Part shown: positions 40,001-49,399 of the stretch, in pieces
Layout: the number at the start of each line of letters is the position of its first letter
Position numbering within the stretch: position 1 is the first letter of the stretch
Assembly (NCBI RefSeq): GCF_964020165.1
Contig: NZ_OZ026537.1
Location: 124,001 to 188,000, forward strand
Direction of reading: 5' to 3'
Length of the DNA: 64,000 bases
Source of the DNA: Buchnera aphidicola (Drepanosiphum platanoidis)
Lineage (GTDB): Bacteria; Pseudomonadota; Gammaproteobacteria; Enterobacterales; Enterobacteriaceae
Program-made: the position numbers and the translations under genes
The notes under the pieces: model-generated
What the model was told of the DNA's origin: nothing
Database searches by the model: none
What the model saw: only the letters and a program-made list of their open reading frames with translations

Positions 40001-40576
40001 AAAAAATGGATACATTTTATAATTTTTAAAAAAATAAAAAAAAAATTAAAATTATTTTTAATTAAAAAAAAAAATATATTAAAAGAAACAAAATTTTGTT
40101 TACCATTAAAAAGAAATATTAATGAAAAAATTTTATATTTAATAATTAAAAAAAATTATAAAATATCATTAATAAAAAAAAAATACCCTCATAAAATAAA
40201 TTTAAATAAAGGAATTTTTACAGGATCAATTGATTTAATTTTTAAATGGAAAGAAAAATATTATATAGCAGACTACAAATCTGATTGGTTAGGTAAAAAT
40301 GCTAAATTTTATACATATAAAAATTTAAAAAAAATAGTTTTTAAAAAAAAATATTATTTTCAATATTATTTATATAGTGTAGTTATACATAGATTTTTAA
40401 AAAAAAAAATTAAAAATTATAATTTTAAAAATAATTTTGGAGGAATATTTTATTTTTTTGTTAGAGGAATATCAATGAAAAAAACTTCTAAAAAAGGTAT
40501 TTTTTTTAAAACTCTAAAATATAAAAAAATAAAAAAAATTAATAATTTTTTTTTTAAAAATTTTAATAAAATTTAA
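37073..40576 (+). CDS. recB: Exonuclease V beta subunit RecB
   Basis: 3'-5' SF1 helicase and the sole nuclease of RecBCD. 1,167 aa against 1,180 in E. coli. Walker A EANAGTGKTFLI, helicase motif II FIDEFQDTD, motif III GDPKQTIYSFRGAN and motif VI LLYVGITRS are intact. The C-terminal nuclease domain keeps GIILHKLLKE, GSIDLIF and ADYKSDWLG, so the catalytic His, Asp and Lys residues are present. ptrA, between recC and recB in E. coli, is missing. A 25-A run (39500-39524) codes eight lysines in frame. Confidence 0.97.
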   Translation: MIKNNTILKKKYKNINLIEANAGTGKTFLIIKLYLYFLLGIKKKSKKYSIKKILIITFTKNAKNELQKRFLHTLYDLYLACIEKNTKNKILQKILNKIKNFNKTIKILKKNLFNIHKISIFTIHKFCKIILEENNIIKNKFFIQKNEEYINLESTYDFWRKNFYFLNNNLSLIILKYWKNPNQLYLEIKNWIIIQEKYSINFKKKKISFLNQHQKNILQIQKFKKLLIKNYIIIQKHIYKKLIKKNFFYKKNLKKWNEKIFLWSKKKTINYFIPLELKYFIKIKFLKKKNNINKIEKKVIKFIKKIKIFLKKKFSIKKNILYLAIKKIKKIIKKKKLLFFSFENLISLTIKYILKDKKSLKNIRKKYPIAFIDEFQDTDVQQFKIFKKIYKNKKNTQLFLIGDPKQTIYSFRGANIFSYFKIKSKILKKFYLTKNWRSSKKLISNINSLFKNIKNPFVFKEIQYISSNYPKKSKNIKFFIKKESQPSITFHYQNQPFTSLLKYYKWAAKKCANHIKYVIDNIKKKKAFLKFNKKKKLLKIKNICILVNNSKESSIIQKYLKKYNIKSYYTSEKNNIFEKIEIKELFWILSSIINLSNEKLFLTALSTSFFNLNLKKIKKIKKNIQLKIKFIKKFQNYSLIWKKYGILNVIKKILLDNKINKKNFYKKKIFKILNIIKIGEILEKKSILRRNKNNLINWLKNKILYFKSNEKKYNTRIFNIKKSIQITTIYKSKGLSYPIVWIPFSSNPIKYKKKFIFHDKNFKKVINLDQNIQGIKLEKKEDLSEKIRLLYVGITRSIFSCNMNLSYIIKKKKKKKKIYFYKNVLRHLLNCNKKIKFNNIKKEINKIKKFFKFINFNKKMYFIKNKKNSKKFIKKKKIKKNKQNKKKKNYFLIWKNLSYTKIIKQNRNKNYKKIIKPQIKKNKKIINTYNFPKGKKIGIILHKLLKEQNFKKNIDIKKIKKNLKKNKINKKWSKILKKWIHFIIFKKIKKKLKLFLIKKKNILKETKFCLPLKRNINEKILYLIIKKNYKISLIKKKYPHKINLNKGIFTGSIDLIFKWKEKYYIADYKSDWLGKNAKFYTYKNLKKIVFKKKYYFQYYLYSVVIHRFLKKKIKNYNFKNNFGGIFYFFVRGISMKKTSKKGIFFKTLKYKKIKKINNFFFKNFNKI
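39500..39524 (+). repeat. 25-nt poly-A tract inside recB
   Basis: An uninterrupted run of 25 A residues read in frame as eight Lys codons plus the first base of an Ile codon. It is the longest homopolymer I noticed in the window and lies between the helicase motif VI region and the nuclease linker, a poorly constrained part of RecB. Confidence 0.95.
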
Positions 40577-40590
40577 CAATTATAAATATT

Positions 40591-42441
40591 ATGAAAAAAA
40601 AAATAAAAAAATTAATAAAAAAAAAAAAAATTAATTTTATTGATATATATTTATATAAAAAAATTTTAAAAATAAAAAATTATAATCATTTAATTGCTTT
40701 TTTATACTTATGTATAAGTCATAAAAAAGGAAATATTTGTTTTTCATTAAAAAACTTAAAAAATAAAAAAATTATATCAAAAAATCTAAATACATCTCAA
40801 AAATTTAAAAATTTTATAAAATCTCTTATTCAAGAAAATTACATTTCTAAAAATAAATATACTCCATTAATTTTAAAAAATAATTGCTTATATTTTCATA
40901 AATTTTATTATGCAGAAAAAAAAATCATAAAATTTTTTAAAAATAAAATAAATTATAAAAAAACAAATTATAAAAAAATAAATTATAAAAAAATTCGTAA
41001 AATATTAAAAATTTTGTTTAAAAATAATAAAAATATTTATCAAAAAATTGCAGTTTCTTTATGTATTTTTAAAAAAATAACTTTTATTTTAGGAGGTCCA
41101 GGAACCGGTAAAACCAATATTGTTGCTAAAATTATTATTATAATACACAAAATTTATTTAATAAAAAAAATTGTGCTATGTGCCCCCACAGGAAAAGCAA
41201 GTACAAAACTATTTTTATCTACTAAAAATAATCTTAAATTATTAAATTTAATAAATTTTAAAAATAAAAAAATTTCATTAAAATCATATACTTTACATAA
41301 ATTACTTAAAATTAATCCTTTTAATTTTTATAATAATATTAATACTTATAAAAAAAAAAAAATAAAAATAGATTTATTATTTATAGATGAATCATCAATG
41401 ATAGATTTAACTATAATGAAAAATTTAATAGAATCAATATCAAAAAATTGTAAAATTATATTTTTAGGAGATTATAATCAACTTCCAGCAATTAATTTTG
41501 GAACTATTTTAAAAGACATCTGTACAAAATCAAACAATACTTTTACTTCAAATACAAAAAAAATTCTTGAAAAAATAATCAATAAAAAAATAAAAAATAA
41601 AAAAAAATCTAAAAATTTAATTAATAATAATATTATTTTTTTAAAAAAAAATTATAGATTTAAAAAAAATTATAATATTATAAAATTCTCTAAAATTATT
41701 AAAAAATATAAAAAAAATAATAATAAAAAAATAAAAAAATTCTTTAATAACAAATTTAAAAATATAAAATTTTTTAATTATAAAAAAAATAATTTTTATT
41801 CAAAAATGATCGAAAAATTATCAAAAAAATATAAAAAATATTGGAAATTAATTAAAAAAAAATCACATCCAATTAAAATTATTAAAGAATTTAATAAAAT
41901 AAAAATTTTATGTGTTTTAAAAAAAAGTATGTTTGGAACTAAAATTATAAATAAAAATTTAGAATGGTATATGATAAAAAAAAAATATTTTAAAATTAAT
42001 AAAAAAAATACTTATAAAATGAAAAAAAATTTTTGGTATGAAGGAAAACCTATTATAATTACTAAAAATAATAAATTTTTAAAATTAAATAATGGGGATA
42101 TTGGAATTACTTTAATGGATAAGAAAGATAAAAAAAAATTAAAAGTATTTTTTATGAATGAATTAACAAAAAAATTAAAAAAAATTTCTATTCATTTAAT
42201 ATTTCATTTTAAAACATCATGGTCTATTACAATACATAAATCTCAAGGATTAGAATTTAATTCTATAAAAATAATTTTACCAGAAAAAAATTATAAAATT
42301 TTAACTAAAGAAGTTTTATATACTGCTGTGACAAGATCAAAAAAATCAATAGAAATATTTTCTTTTAAAAAAATATTTATAAAATCTATTTGTAAAAAAA
42401 TATTTAGAAATAGTCAAATAAAAAAAAAATTTTTAAAATAA
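40591..42441 (+). CDS. recD: Exonuclease V alpha subunit RecD
   Basis: 5'-3' SF1 helicase of RecBCD. 616 aa against 608 in E. coli. Walker A LGGPGTGKTNIVAK (near residue 170), DEAD-like FIDESSMIDL, GDYNQLPAI, and C-terminal TIHKSQGLEFN and YTAVTRSKKSIE are intact. It is 14 bases after recB. All three RecBCD subunits thus have conserved catalytic motifs. argA, the next gene in the order I recall for Buchnera and E. coli, is absent. Confidence 0.97.
   Translation: MKKKIKKLIKKKKINFIDIYLYKKILKIKNYNHLIAFLYLCISHKKGNICFSLKNLKNKKIISKNLNTSQKFKNFIKSLIQENYISKNKYTPLILKNNCLYFHKFYYAEKKIIKFFKNKINYKKTNYKKINYKKIRKILKILFKNNKNIYQKIAVSLCIFKKITFILGGPGTGKTNIVAKIIIIIHKIYLIKKIVLCAPTGKASTKLFLSTKNNLKLLNLINFKNKKISLKSYTLHKLLKINPFNFYNNINTYKKKKIKIDLLFIDESSMIDLTIMKNLIESISKNCKIIFLGDYNQLPAINFGTILKDICTKSNNTFTSNTKKILEKIINKKIKNKKKSKNLINNNIIFLKKNYRFKKNYNIIKFSKIIKKYKKNNNKKIKKFFNNKFKNIKFFNYKKNNFYSKMIEKLSKKYKKYWKLIKKKSHPIKIIKEFNKIKILCVLKKSMFGTKIINKNLEWYMIKKKYFKINKKNTYKMKKNFWYEGKPIIITKNNKFLKLNNGDIGITLMDKKDKKKLKVFFMNELTKKLKKISIHLIFHFKTSWSITIHKSQGLEFNSIKIILPEKNYKILTKEVLYTAVTRSKKSIEIFSFKKIFIKSICKKIFRNSQIKKKFLK
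40950..40994 (+). repeat. Three tandem 15-bp repeats within recD
   Basis: Three consecutive copies of AAATTATAAAAAAAY (last base C, T, T) at 40950, 40965 and 40980, read in frame as three five-residue NYKK-type units. It lies in the N-terminal region upstream of the helicase core, where length change should be tolerated. Confidence 0.9.
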
Positions 42442-42457
42442 ATAATTTTTTTTTTAA

Positions 42458-42534
<77 letters not shown>

Positions 42535-42741
42535 ATAATATAAAATATTTTTTAATATAAAAAATTTTTAATAATTTAAATATTACTATCATTAACAAAA
42601 AAAATCAACAAATATTTTAAATTTTATAAATTTAAAAAAAATAAAACATTAAAATTAAAAAAATAATTCTATGTAAAATATAGAATTAAAAAAATAACTA
42701 AAATAAAAATCTTAAAAAATTAAAAATATAATTATTATATT

Positions 42742-43230
42742 ATGAAAAAAAAAATAAATAGCTCGAGAAGAAAAACAAGAAAATATATTGTTCAAGCTTT
42801 GTATTCTTGGCAAATTTCAAAAAATAAAATTCAAGATATAAAAATCTATTTTTTAAAAAAAAAAAAATTTTTTAAAATTGATACTAAATATTTTAAGAAC
42901 ATTCTTATTGGAGTAATTAAAAATATAAAAAAAATAGACTTTTTAATAAAAAATTTTATTTTCAGAAATATTAAACAGTTAGGAGAAATTGAAAAAGCAG
43001 TATTAAGAATGTCATTTTATGAATTATTCCATAGAAAAGATATTCCTTATAAAGTTGTGATTAATGAAGGAATAGAATCAGTAAAAAAATTCGGATCTAA
43101 AGATAGTTATAAATTTATTAATGGTGTATTAAATAAAGTAGTAAAAAAAATTCATTTAATAAAAAAAAATAATAACACTAATAAAAAATTAAAAAATAAT
43201 GATATTATTTCAATAATAATTAATAATTAA
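42742..43230 (+). CDS. nusB: Transcription antitermination protein NusB
   Basis: Binds boxA with NusE/S10 for rRNA antitermination. 162 aa against 139 in E. coli, with an N/K-rich tail. RRKTRKYIVQALYSWQ at the N-terminus, then QLGEIEKAVLRMSFYELF, PYKVVINEGIESVKKFGSKDSYKFINGVLNK are all characteristic. In E. coli and, as I recall, Buchnera, ribD/ribE lie immediately upstream; here only tRNA-fMet and a 207-base spacer precede it. Confidence 0.96.
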   Translation: MKKKINSSRRKTRKYIVQALYSWQISKNKIQDIKIYFLKKKKFFKIDTKYFKNILIGVIKNIKKIDFLIKNFIFRNIKQLGEIEKAVLRMSFYELFHRKDIPYKVVINEGIESVKKFGSKDSYKFINGVLNKVVKKIHLIKKNNNTNKKLKNNDIISIIINN

Positions 43231-43263
43231 ACTTTAAAAAAGATAAAATATAAAAAAATTTAA

Positions 43264-43566
43264 ATGAAAAAAAAAACTAATAATTATCTAAAAAATATAA
43301 AAAAATGGAATAAATTTTATGCTTATAAAATTGCTAAATTAGAAGGAATTGTAATAAAAAAAAAACATTGGAAAATTATAAAATTTTTTAGAAAATTTTA
43401 TTTTAAATTTCATACAACTCCTTCAATGAGAATTTTATTAAAAGCTATCAATTATAATTCTAAAAAAAAAATTGATAGCATTTATTTATTTAAATTATTT
43501 CCTAAAAGTCCTGCATTACAAGCTAGTAAAATAGCTGGATTACCAAAACCAAAAAAATGCTTATAA
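43264..43566 (+). CDS. tusE: Sulfur relay protein TusE
   Basis: DsrC-like protein accepting sulfur from TusBCD and passing it to MnmA for tRNA 2-thiouridine. 100 aa against 109 in E. coli. LEGIVIKKKHWKIIKFFRKFY, TTPSMRILLKAI and the C-terminal KIAGLPKPKKCL are present, ending in the conserved penultimate catalytic Cys. It works with TusA encoded at 28.2 kb. The stop overlaps the convergent cyoE end by six bases. Confidence 0.96.
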   Translation: MKKKTNNYLKNIKKWNKFYAYKIAKLEGIVIKKKHWKIIKFFRKFYFKFHTTPSMRILLKAINYNSKKKIDSIYLFKLFPKSPALQASKIAGLPKPKKCL

Positions 43567-44441
43567 ATGATTAAAAATCATCAAAAGATTTAAAATAAAA
43601 ATATAAATTAAAGAAAATTTAAAAACATATTTAGAATTTTGAGTTAAATGTTTAATTTCGTTTAATTTATAAATTAAAAATAACCAAAATACTCCTAAAA
43701 TTAAAGATATATAAAAATAAAATAATCCTATAAATTTAAAAAAAGTTAAAAAACTTGAAAAAACAATAAAACATATAGTATAAAAATACATATGTTTTAT
43801 TGTTTTTTTTAAAGGATGTATTATAGTAAAAATAGGCATTTTAGAATTTTTATAATCTTCAAAATAAAATAAAGAAATAGCATAAAAATGAACTTGTTGC
43901 CAACAAATTAACATAAAAAATAAAATTAGAGCACATAAATAATTTACGGGTTTAACAATAAAACATCCAATAACTGACGGCAAAGCTCCTGAAATTGAAC
44001 CAATTAAAGTAGAATATATAGATCTTTTTTTTAATAAAAATGTATATAAAAAAACATAAATAAAAAATCCTAATAATGAAAAAAATAAAACAATTAAATT
44101 CACAAAAAATATTAAATAAAAAATACCTAAAAAAAATAATATAAATGCAAAAAAAATTGCAAATTTTATATTTAACAAATTTTTTGCAAACACTCTATTT
44201 TTTGTTCTTAACATTAATCTGTCACGTTTTCTATCTAAAATATTATTAAAAATACAAGCTGAAGCAATTATTAAAGATAACCCTAAAGATGAAAAAAATA
44301 ATTTATTTAAATAAAGATTATAATTTTTAGAAAAGAAAAAACTACTAACTTCACAAAAAATGTTTCCAAATATAATTCTTAATTTTATTATTTCTAATAA
44401 ATAAATAAAAAAAACTTTTTTTTTTTAAGTAAATTTTTCAT
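43561..44441 (-). CDS. cyoE: Heme O synthase (protoheme IX farnesyltransferase), frame broken in an A11 tract
   Basis: Membrane prenyltransferase that makes heme O for the bo3 oxidase. From ATG at 44441-44439 (inside the cyoD end) the frame reads MKNLLKKKK, then stops after a run of 11 A (T at 44416-44426). One extra A continues into VFFIYLLEIIKLRIIFGNIF, then ASACIFNNILDRKRDRL and RTKNRVFAKN, matching E. coli IIFGNLIS, ASGCVFNNYIDRDIDRK and RTKNRVLVKG. The restored protein is 293 aa (E. coli 296). In the genome frame, an in-frame TAA sits just upstream with no ATG until 44214, which is beyond the first Asp-rich motif. Multiple membrane helices and WQQVHFYAISLF are intact. Confidence 0.88.
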
Positions 44442-44760
44442 GATGATTTAAATTCCACATAATCCAAATTGAACCACTAACTATAATAAAAATAATTAAA
44501 AATGTAAATATTAAAAAAGTTAAATTCCAATGAGTATTATCAAAATTTTTTATATGTAAAAAAAATATTATATGAACAAAAATTTGTAATATACAAAATA
44601 AAAATATAAAAAAAAATAAAAATTTTTTATTAAAGACATTAATCATAACTAAAAAAAAAGGTATAAATGTTAAGATTAAAGATAAAAAAAAAGCAATATT
44701 ATAAGAAGTATATTCACAATTAAAAAAAATAAATATTTTTTTTAAAAAATTTTTTATCAT
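44425..44760 (-). CDS. cyoD: Cytochrome bo3 quinol oxidase subunit IV
   Basis: Small membrane subunit of the bo3 oxidase, needed for assembly. 111 aa, close to the E. coli length. Three hydrophobic helices, with FFLHIKNFDNTHWNLTFLIF in the middle matching the CyoD signature. Shine-Dalgarno AGGAG overlaps the cyoC end; stop to start spacing is four bases. Its last codons overlap the cyoE start by 17 bases. Confidence 0.95.
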   Translation of the reverse strand: MIKNFLKKIFIFFNCEYTSYNIAFFLSLILTFIPFFLVMINVFNKKFLFFFIFLFCILQIFVHIIFFLHIKNFDNTHWNLTFLIFTFLIIFIIVSGSIWIMWNLNHHEKFT

Positions 44761-44764
44761 AATA

Positions 44765-45385
44765 TTATATTGCTCCTATTAAATAAACAAAACTAAATAA
44801 AAATATCCATATAATATCTAAAAAATGCCAAAAAATACTAAAACAAAATATTTGAGTTCGAACACTTTTTATAAGATCAAATAAAAAAATTTGTATACAT
44901 AAAAAAATAATCCATAAAAGACCAAAAATTATATGAATTCCATGTAATGATAACAAACTATAAAATGCAGATAAAAAACCATCTTTTTGAGGAACATAAC
45001 CTTCTTTTATTAAATTTAAAAATTCAAATATTTCTAAAAAAATAAAAGTTAATCCTGATAAAAATATTAAAAAAAAATAAAAAAATATTTTTTTTTTATT
45101 TTTTTTATTCAAAAAATTTATTAAAATACTAGTAAATAAAGAACTTAATAATAAAAAAAAAGTCTCAAAAACTACAATAGATAAATGAAAAAATTTTTTT
45201 TTATCAAAATCATTAGATATGCTATTTAACATTACTTCATATACTGCAAACATAGTAGCAAAAATTATACAATCACTCATCATATAAATCCAAAAACCAA
45301 ACACTGAATTTTTACTAAAATTTTTAAAAATTATGCTTTTATTTTCTTTTGGAATATTATTTTCACTAAAATTAAATTTATTCAT
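44765..45385 (-). CDS. cyoC: Cytochrome bo3 quinol oxidase subunit III
   Basis: Five-helix COX3-like subunit. 206 aa against 204 in E. coli. FGFWIYMMSDCIIFATMFAVY, FVFETFFLLLSS-type (IVVFETFFLLLSSL) and LHGIHIIFGLLWI, FWHFLDIIWIFLFSFVYL are diagnostic. Fourth-to-last gene of the reverse cyo operon, 26 bases after cyoB. Confidence 0.97.
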   Translation of the reverse strand: MNKFNFSENNIPKENKSIIFKNFSKNSVFGFWIYMMSDCIIFATMFAVYEVMLNSISNDFDKKKFFHLSIVVFETFFLLLSSLFTSILINFLNKKNKKKIFFYFFLIFLSGLTFIFLEIFEFLNLIKEGYVPQKDGFLSAFYSLLSLHGIHIIFGLLWIIFLCIQIFLFDLIKSVRTQIFCFSIFWHFLDIIWIFLFSFVYLIGAI

Positions 45386-45411
45386 ATTTTTTTAACTCTA
45401 TATAAAAACAA

Positions 45412-47367
45412 TTATTTTTTTTTTAAATTTTCTATTTTTTTAATCATAGATACTTTTATTAACAATTTATTTTTTTTTACAAAACTTCTAATAATTATAA
45501 AACAAAAAATAAAAAATAAAGATAATAAAAATAACCATAAAATATGCCAAACAGATGAAAAGCCTAAAACTAAAGATAAAAATCCTATAAAAAAACCATT
45601 AGATTCGTTTTTAGGCATATAAATGTCTTTAAAAAATGTTTTTTTATTATTAAACAATTTTTTTTTTTTAAACCAAAAATCATCTCTATGCTCTACTACT
45701 GGAATATTAGAAAAATTATATATAGGAGCAGGAGAAGGTATAGACCATTCTAATGTTCTTCCATCCCAAGGATCTCCTGTATGATCAATATTATTTTTTC
45801 TTTCTTTAAAAGAAATTATAAATTGTATAATTTGACAAATTATTCCTGTTAAAATTAAAAATACACCAAAAAAAGATATTGATAATAAATTATGATATTC
45901 TAAATCAATATTTTGGCTTAATCTTCTAGTCATTCCCATAAAACCCAAAAAATAAAGAGGAATAAAAGAACATAAAAAACCTGTAATCCAAAACCAAAAA
46001 GCTCTTTTACCCCAAGATTCATTTAAAACAAAACCAAAAACTTTTGGAAACCAATATGTAATTCCAGCAAAACAACCAAAAACAACACCACCAATAATTA
46101 CATTATGAAAATGAGCAACTAAAAATAAACTATTATGCAAAACAAAATCTACTGGAGGTAATGATAATAAAACACCAGCCATTCCACCAATTGAAAAAGT
46201 AATTAAAAATCCTATTGTCCATAACATACAAGAATGCAAAAAAATTCTACCTTGAAACATTGTAAATAACCAATTAAAAATTTTTACTCCAGTAGGAACT
46301 GCAATTATCATGGTAGTAATACCAAAAAATGCATTTACATTAGCTCCAGCGCCCATTGTAAAAAAATGATGCAACCACACTATAAAAGATAATACTGTAA
46401 TAGAAACTGTAGCCCAAACTAAAGATTTATAACCAAATAATGATTTTTTTGAAAAAGTAGCTACTATTTCAGAGAAAATACCAAAAACTGGAAGAGCTAA
46501 TATGTATACTTCTGGATGGCCCCAAATCCAAATTAAATTAATATACATCATTACATTACCACCTAAATTAGATGTAAAAAAATGAAAATTAAAATATCTA
46601 TCTAATGTAAGTAATAAAAGAGTCAAAGTTAATACTGGAAAAGCCGAAATAATTAATAAATTTGAGCAAAAAGTTGTCCAAACAAAAACTGGCATTTTCA
46701 TCATAGACATTCCTGAAGCTCGCATTTTTAATATTGTTACTAAAAAATTTATTGCTGTTAAAGTAGTTCCAATACCTGAAATTTGTAAACTCCAAATCCA
46801 ATAATCTACTCCTACCCCTGGGCTATGTGTAATATCAGATAATGGAGGATAAGCTAACCATCCAGTAGAAGCAAATTCTCCTATAAATAATGACAAATTT
46901 ATTAAAACAGCTCCACTAACTGTCATCCAAAAGCTTAAATTATTTAAAAATGGAAAAGCAACATCTCTAGCTCCAATTTGTAAAGGAATTACTATATTCA
47001 TTAAACCAATTACTAAAGGCATAGCCACAAAAAAAATCATTATTACTCCATGAGCAGTAAATATCTGATCATAATGATGTGGTGGCAAAAAACCAGTTTT
47101 TCCAGCAGATGATAAGAATTGTTGTGCTCTCATCATAATAGCATCTACAAAACCTCTAAAAAGCATAACAAATGCTAAAAAAATATACATTACACCAATT
47201 TTTTTATGATCTACACTTGTAATCCAATTGTTCCATAAATATTTCCATTTCTGTAAATAAAAAATTAAAAACGTTGATAATGAAACTAATATAAATAAAA
47301 ATAAAAAAGTTATCATTATAATTGGTTCGTTATAAGGAATAGCATTCCAAGTTAATTTTCCAAACAT
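45412..47367 (-). CDS. cyoB: Cytochrome bo3 quinol oxidase subunit I
   Basis: Catalytic heme-copper subunit: reduces O2 to water using ubiquinol and pumps protons. 651 aa against 663 in E. coli. Heme and CuB ligands are visible: [26 protein letters not shown] (His and cross-linked Tyr), [15 protein letters not shown] and [11 protein letters not shown]. The K- and D-channel regions look conserved. It is much better conserved than most genes here. Shine-Dalgarno AAGGG precedes the start. Confidence 0.99.
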   Translation of the reverse strand: MFGKLTWNAIPYNEPIIMITFLFLFILVSLSTFLIFYLQKWKYLWNNWITSVDHKKIGVMYIFLAFVMLFRGFVDAIMMRAQQFLSSAGKTGFLPPHHYDQIFTAHGVIMIFFVAMPLVIGLMNIVIPLQIGARDVAFPFLNNLSFWMTVSGAVLINLSLFIGEFASTGWLAYPPLSDITHSPGVGVDYWIWSLQISGIGTTLTAINFLVTILKMRASGMSMMKMPVFVWTTFCSNLLIISAFPVLTLTLLLLTLDRYFNFHFFTSNLGGNVMMYINLIWIWGHPEVYILALPVFGIFSEIVATFSKKSLFGYKSLVWATVSITVLSFIVWLHHFFTMGAGANVNAFFGITTMIIAVPTGVKIFNWLFTMFQGRIFLHSCMLWTIGFLITFSIGGMAGVLLSLPPVDFVLHNSLFLVAHFHNVIIGGVVFGCFAGITYWFPKVFGFVLNESWGKRAFWFWITGFLCSFIPLYFLGFMGMTRRLSQNIDLEYHNLLSISFFGVFLILTGIICQIIQFIISFKERKNNIDHTGDPWDGRTLEWSIPSPAPIYNFSNIPVVEHRDDFWFKKKKLFNNKKTFFKDIYMPKNESNGFFIGFLSLVLGFSSVWHILWLFLLSLFFIFCFIIIRSFVKKNKLLIKVSMIKKIENLKKK

Positions 47368-47485
47368 TTTTCATAACCCTTAAAAAATAAATATATGTAG
47401 AAATAAAATATAAAATGTTTAACAAATATTAAAAAAATTTTTAAATAAAAAAAATAAAATTTTTTAAATAAAAAAATTATTTAAA

Positions 47486-48361
47486 TTATTTTGAACTTTT
47501 AACTATTTGATTAAATAATTTTCGTGAAAAATAATAAAAATATTTTTCATTATTATTTTTAGAAATATTTTTAATATCATTAACGTTTAAAATAAAGTTT
47601 TTTGAATTTCTTATTTTATTTACCCATTTTAAAAAATTTTTTTTTCTAGAAGTAACAAAAACTTTAAACTTCATATTAGAAAAACCACTTCCACTATAAT
47701 TTGAAGAAATGCCTTTAAAAATTCCTGAAGAATTAGCAATTAAGTTTAATTTTGTAATCATTCCAGGCATAGCATAAACTTGACTACCTAATTGAGGAAT
47801 AAAAAAAGAATTCATTGAAGAATTAGATGTGATATTAAACACAATAGGAGTATTAATAGGGATACATAACTCATTTACAGAAATTATTTTTTCTTTGGGG
47901 AAAATGAATATCCACTTCCAATCTATAGAAACTACATTAATAAAAATTGGACTTTTTTTAAAACTATAATATTTTTTTGGATCTAATTCATGAGTTTTTT
48001 TCCAAGATAAAATAGCTAAAAAAAAAATAATAATAATTGAAATACCCCAAGAAAAAAATTCAATTTTGTAAGAATGATTCCAATTTGGAGAATATTTTTG
48101 ATTAAAAATTGGAAAAGAATACTTTTTTAATACAATGTTATATTTATATACCCAAAGAAACAATAAAACTAATAAAATAACTGGAATAATTAATATTAAC
48201 ATCGTAAAAAACGCTGTATAAAATAAAGAAATTTGACTATATGAAAAAAATCCTTTAGGACTAAATAATCCTTGAGAATAAGCAAAATTATTATAATATA
48301 AAAAAAACCATATACAAAAAAAACATTTAAAAAAAAAATTTTTTATTTTAAAAATTTTCAT
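47486..48361 (-). CDS. cyoA: Cytochrome bo3 quinol oxidase subunit II
   Basis: Two-helix subunit with a periplasmic cupredoxin domain lacking CuA. 291 aa against 315 in E. coli, with the E. coli C-terminal His/Met-rich tail absent. KYSPNWNHSYKIEFFSWG, DWKWIFIFPKE, SMNSFFIPQLGSQVYAMPGM and YSGSGFSNMKFK are diagnostic. E. coli CyoA is a lipoprotein with a LSGC lipobox; here the aligned stretch reads NNFAYSQGLFSPKG with no Cys. First gene of the operon, with GAGG before the ATG. Confidence 0.96.
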   Translation of the reverse strand: MKIFKIKNFFFKCFFCIWFFLYYNNFAYSQGLFSPKGFFSYSQISLFYTAFFTMLILIIPVILLVLLFLWVYKYNIVLKKYSFPIFNQKYSPNWNHSYKIEFFSWGISIIIIFFLAILSWKKTHELDPKKYYSFKKSPIFINVVSIDWKWIFIFPKEKIISVNELCIPINTPIVFNITSNSSMNSFFIPQLGSQVYAMPGMITKLNLIANSSGIFKGISSNYSGSGFSNMKFKVFVTSRKKNFLKWVNKIRNSKNFILNVNDIKNISKNNNEKYFYYFSRKLFNQIVKSSK

Positions 48362-48724
48362 AAATTAACCTCAAAAATTAAAATAAAATTTAAAATTTTA
48401 AATATGTTAATCTTTAATAATACACTAAAAAAATTATTATTTTTCTGACAAATTTATAAAAAAATAAATAAAAATTTTTTGCACAAAACCAACTAATAAA
48501 AATTAATAATAATAAAAGAAAAAAATGATAAAATAAAAAATTGTTTTTAAATCTTTAAAAATTTAAAAATAATTTTTCAAAATATTAAAAATAAAATAAA
48601 AAATAATGAATAATATAAAAAATTTTTTTATGATTAACATTAGAAAATAATAAAAATAAATATAATATTAAAATTAATATGTATAATATTCTATAAAAAT
48701 AATAATACATTAAAGGTCAAAATT
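48362..48724. other. Divergent spacer between cyoA and clpP
   Basis: 363 bases, AT-rich. In the Buchnera order I recall, bolA and tig lie between cyoA and clpP; nothing recognisable of either remains. It must hold the cyo promoter (reverse) and the clpP promoter (forward). A TTGTCA near 48450 on the reverse strand is a possible -35, but the nearest good -10 is too far, so no promoter is called. AAAGG at 48714-48718 serves clpP. Confidence 0.45.
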
Positions 48725-49342
48725 TTGAATAATAAAAAATATTTTAATATAAAAAATACTTCAGAAATTGTTCCAATGATTACAGAAAAAAATTCTTACG
48801 GAGAAAAAATATATGATATATATTCTAGATTATTAAAAGAAAGAATTATTTTTTTAATCGGACCCATAGAAGATCAAAAAGCAAATATAATAATTGCTCA
48901 ATTATTATTTTTAGAATCCCAAAATAGTAAAAAAGATATATTTTTATATATTAATTCTCCAGGAGGGATAATCTCTTCAGGATTAGCTATTTATGATACT
49001 ATGAACTTTATTAAACCAAAAGTAAATACATTATGTATTGGTCAAGCATGCTCTATGGGGGCTTTATTATTATCTTCAGGTAGTAAAGGAAAAAGATTTA
49101 GTTTACCAAACTCTAGAATAATGATTCATCAACCTTTAGGAGGTTATGAAGGACAAGCCTCAGATATTGAAATACATGCTAAAGAAATATTAAAAATAAA
49201 AAATAAAATTAATAAAATAATTTCTATAAATACAAAAAAAACAATCAAAGAAATTTATAAAGATACAGAACGAGATTATTTTCTATCTGCAAAAAAAGCT
49301 TTAGAATATGGAATTATAGACAAAATATTAAAAAATCGATAA
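48725..49342 (+). CDS. clpP: ATP-dependent Clp protease proteolytic subunit
   Basis: Serine protease forming the two-ring ClpP tetradecamer. 205 aa against 207 in E. coli. The Ser nucleophile is in [11 protein letters not shown], the His in [15 protein letters not shown] and the Asp in [10 protein letters not shown]. The start is a TTG at 48725 with AAAGG eight bases upstream; the conserved [12 protein letters not shown] begins 16 codons in, matching the E. coli propeptide boundary. Adjacent to clpX, its ATPase partner. Confidence 0.97.
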   Translation: MNNKKYFNIKNTSEIVPMITEKNSYGEKIYDIYSRLLKERIIFLIGPIEDQKANIIIAQLLFLESQNSKKDIFLYINSPGGIISSGLAIYDTMNFIKPKVNTLCIGQACSMGALLLSSGSKGKRFSLPNSRIMIHQPLGGYEGQASDIEIHAKEILKIKNKINKIISINTKKTIKEIYKDTERDYFLSAKKALEYGIIDKILKNR

Positions 49343-49399
49343 AAACAAAAATGTTTAAATTTAGATCTAAACAAAAAAAATTTAAGGTAAAATATATAA

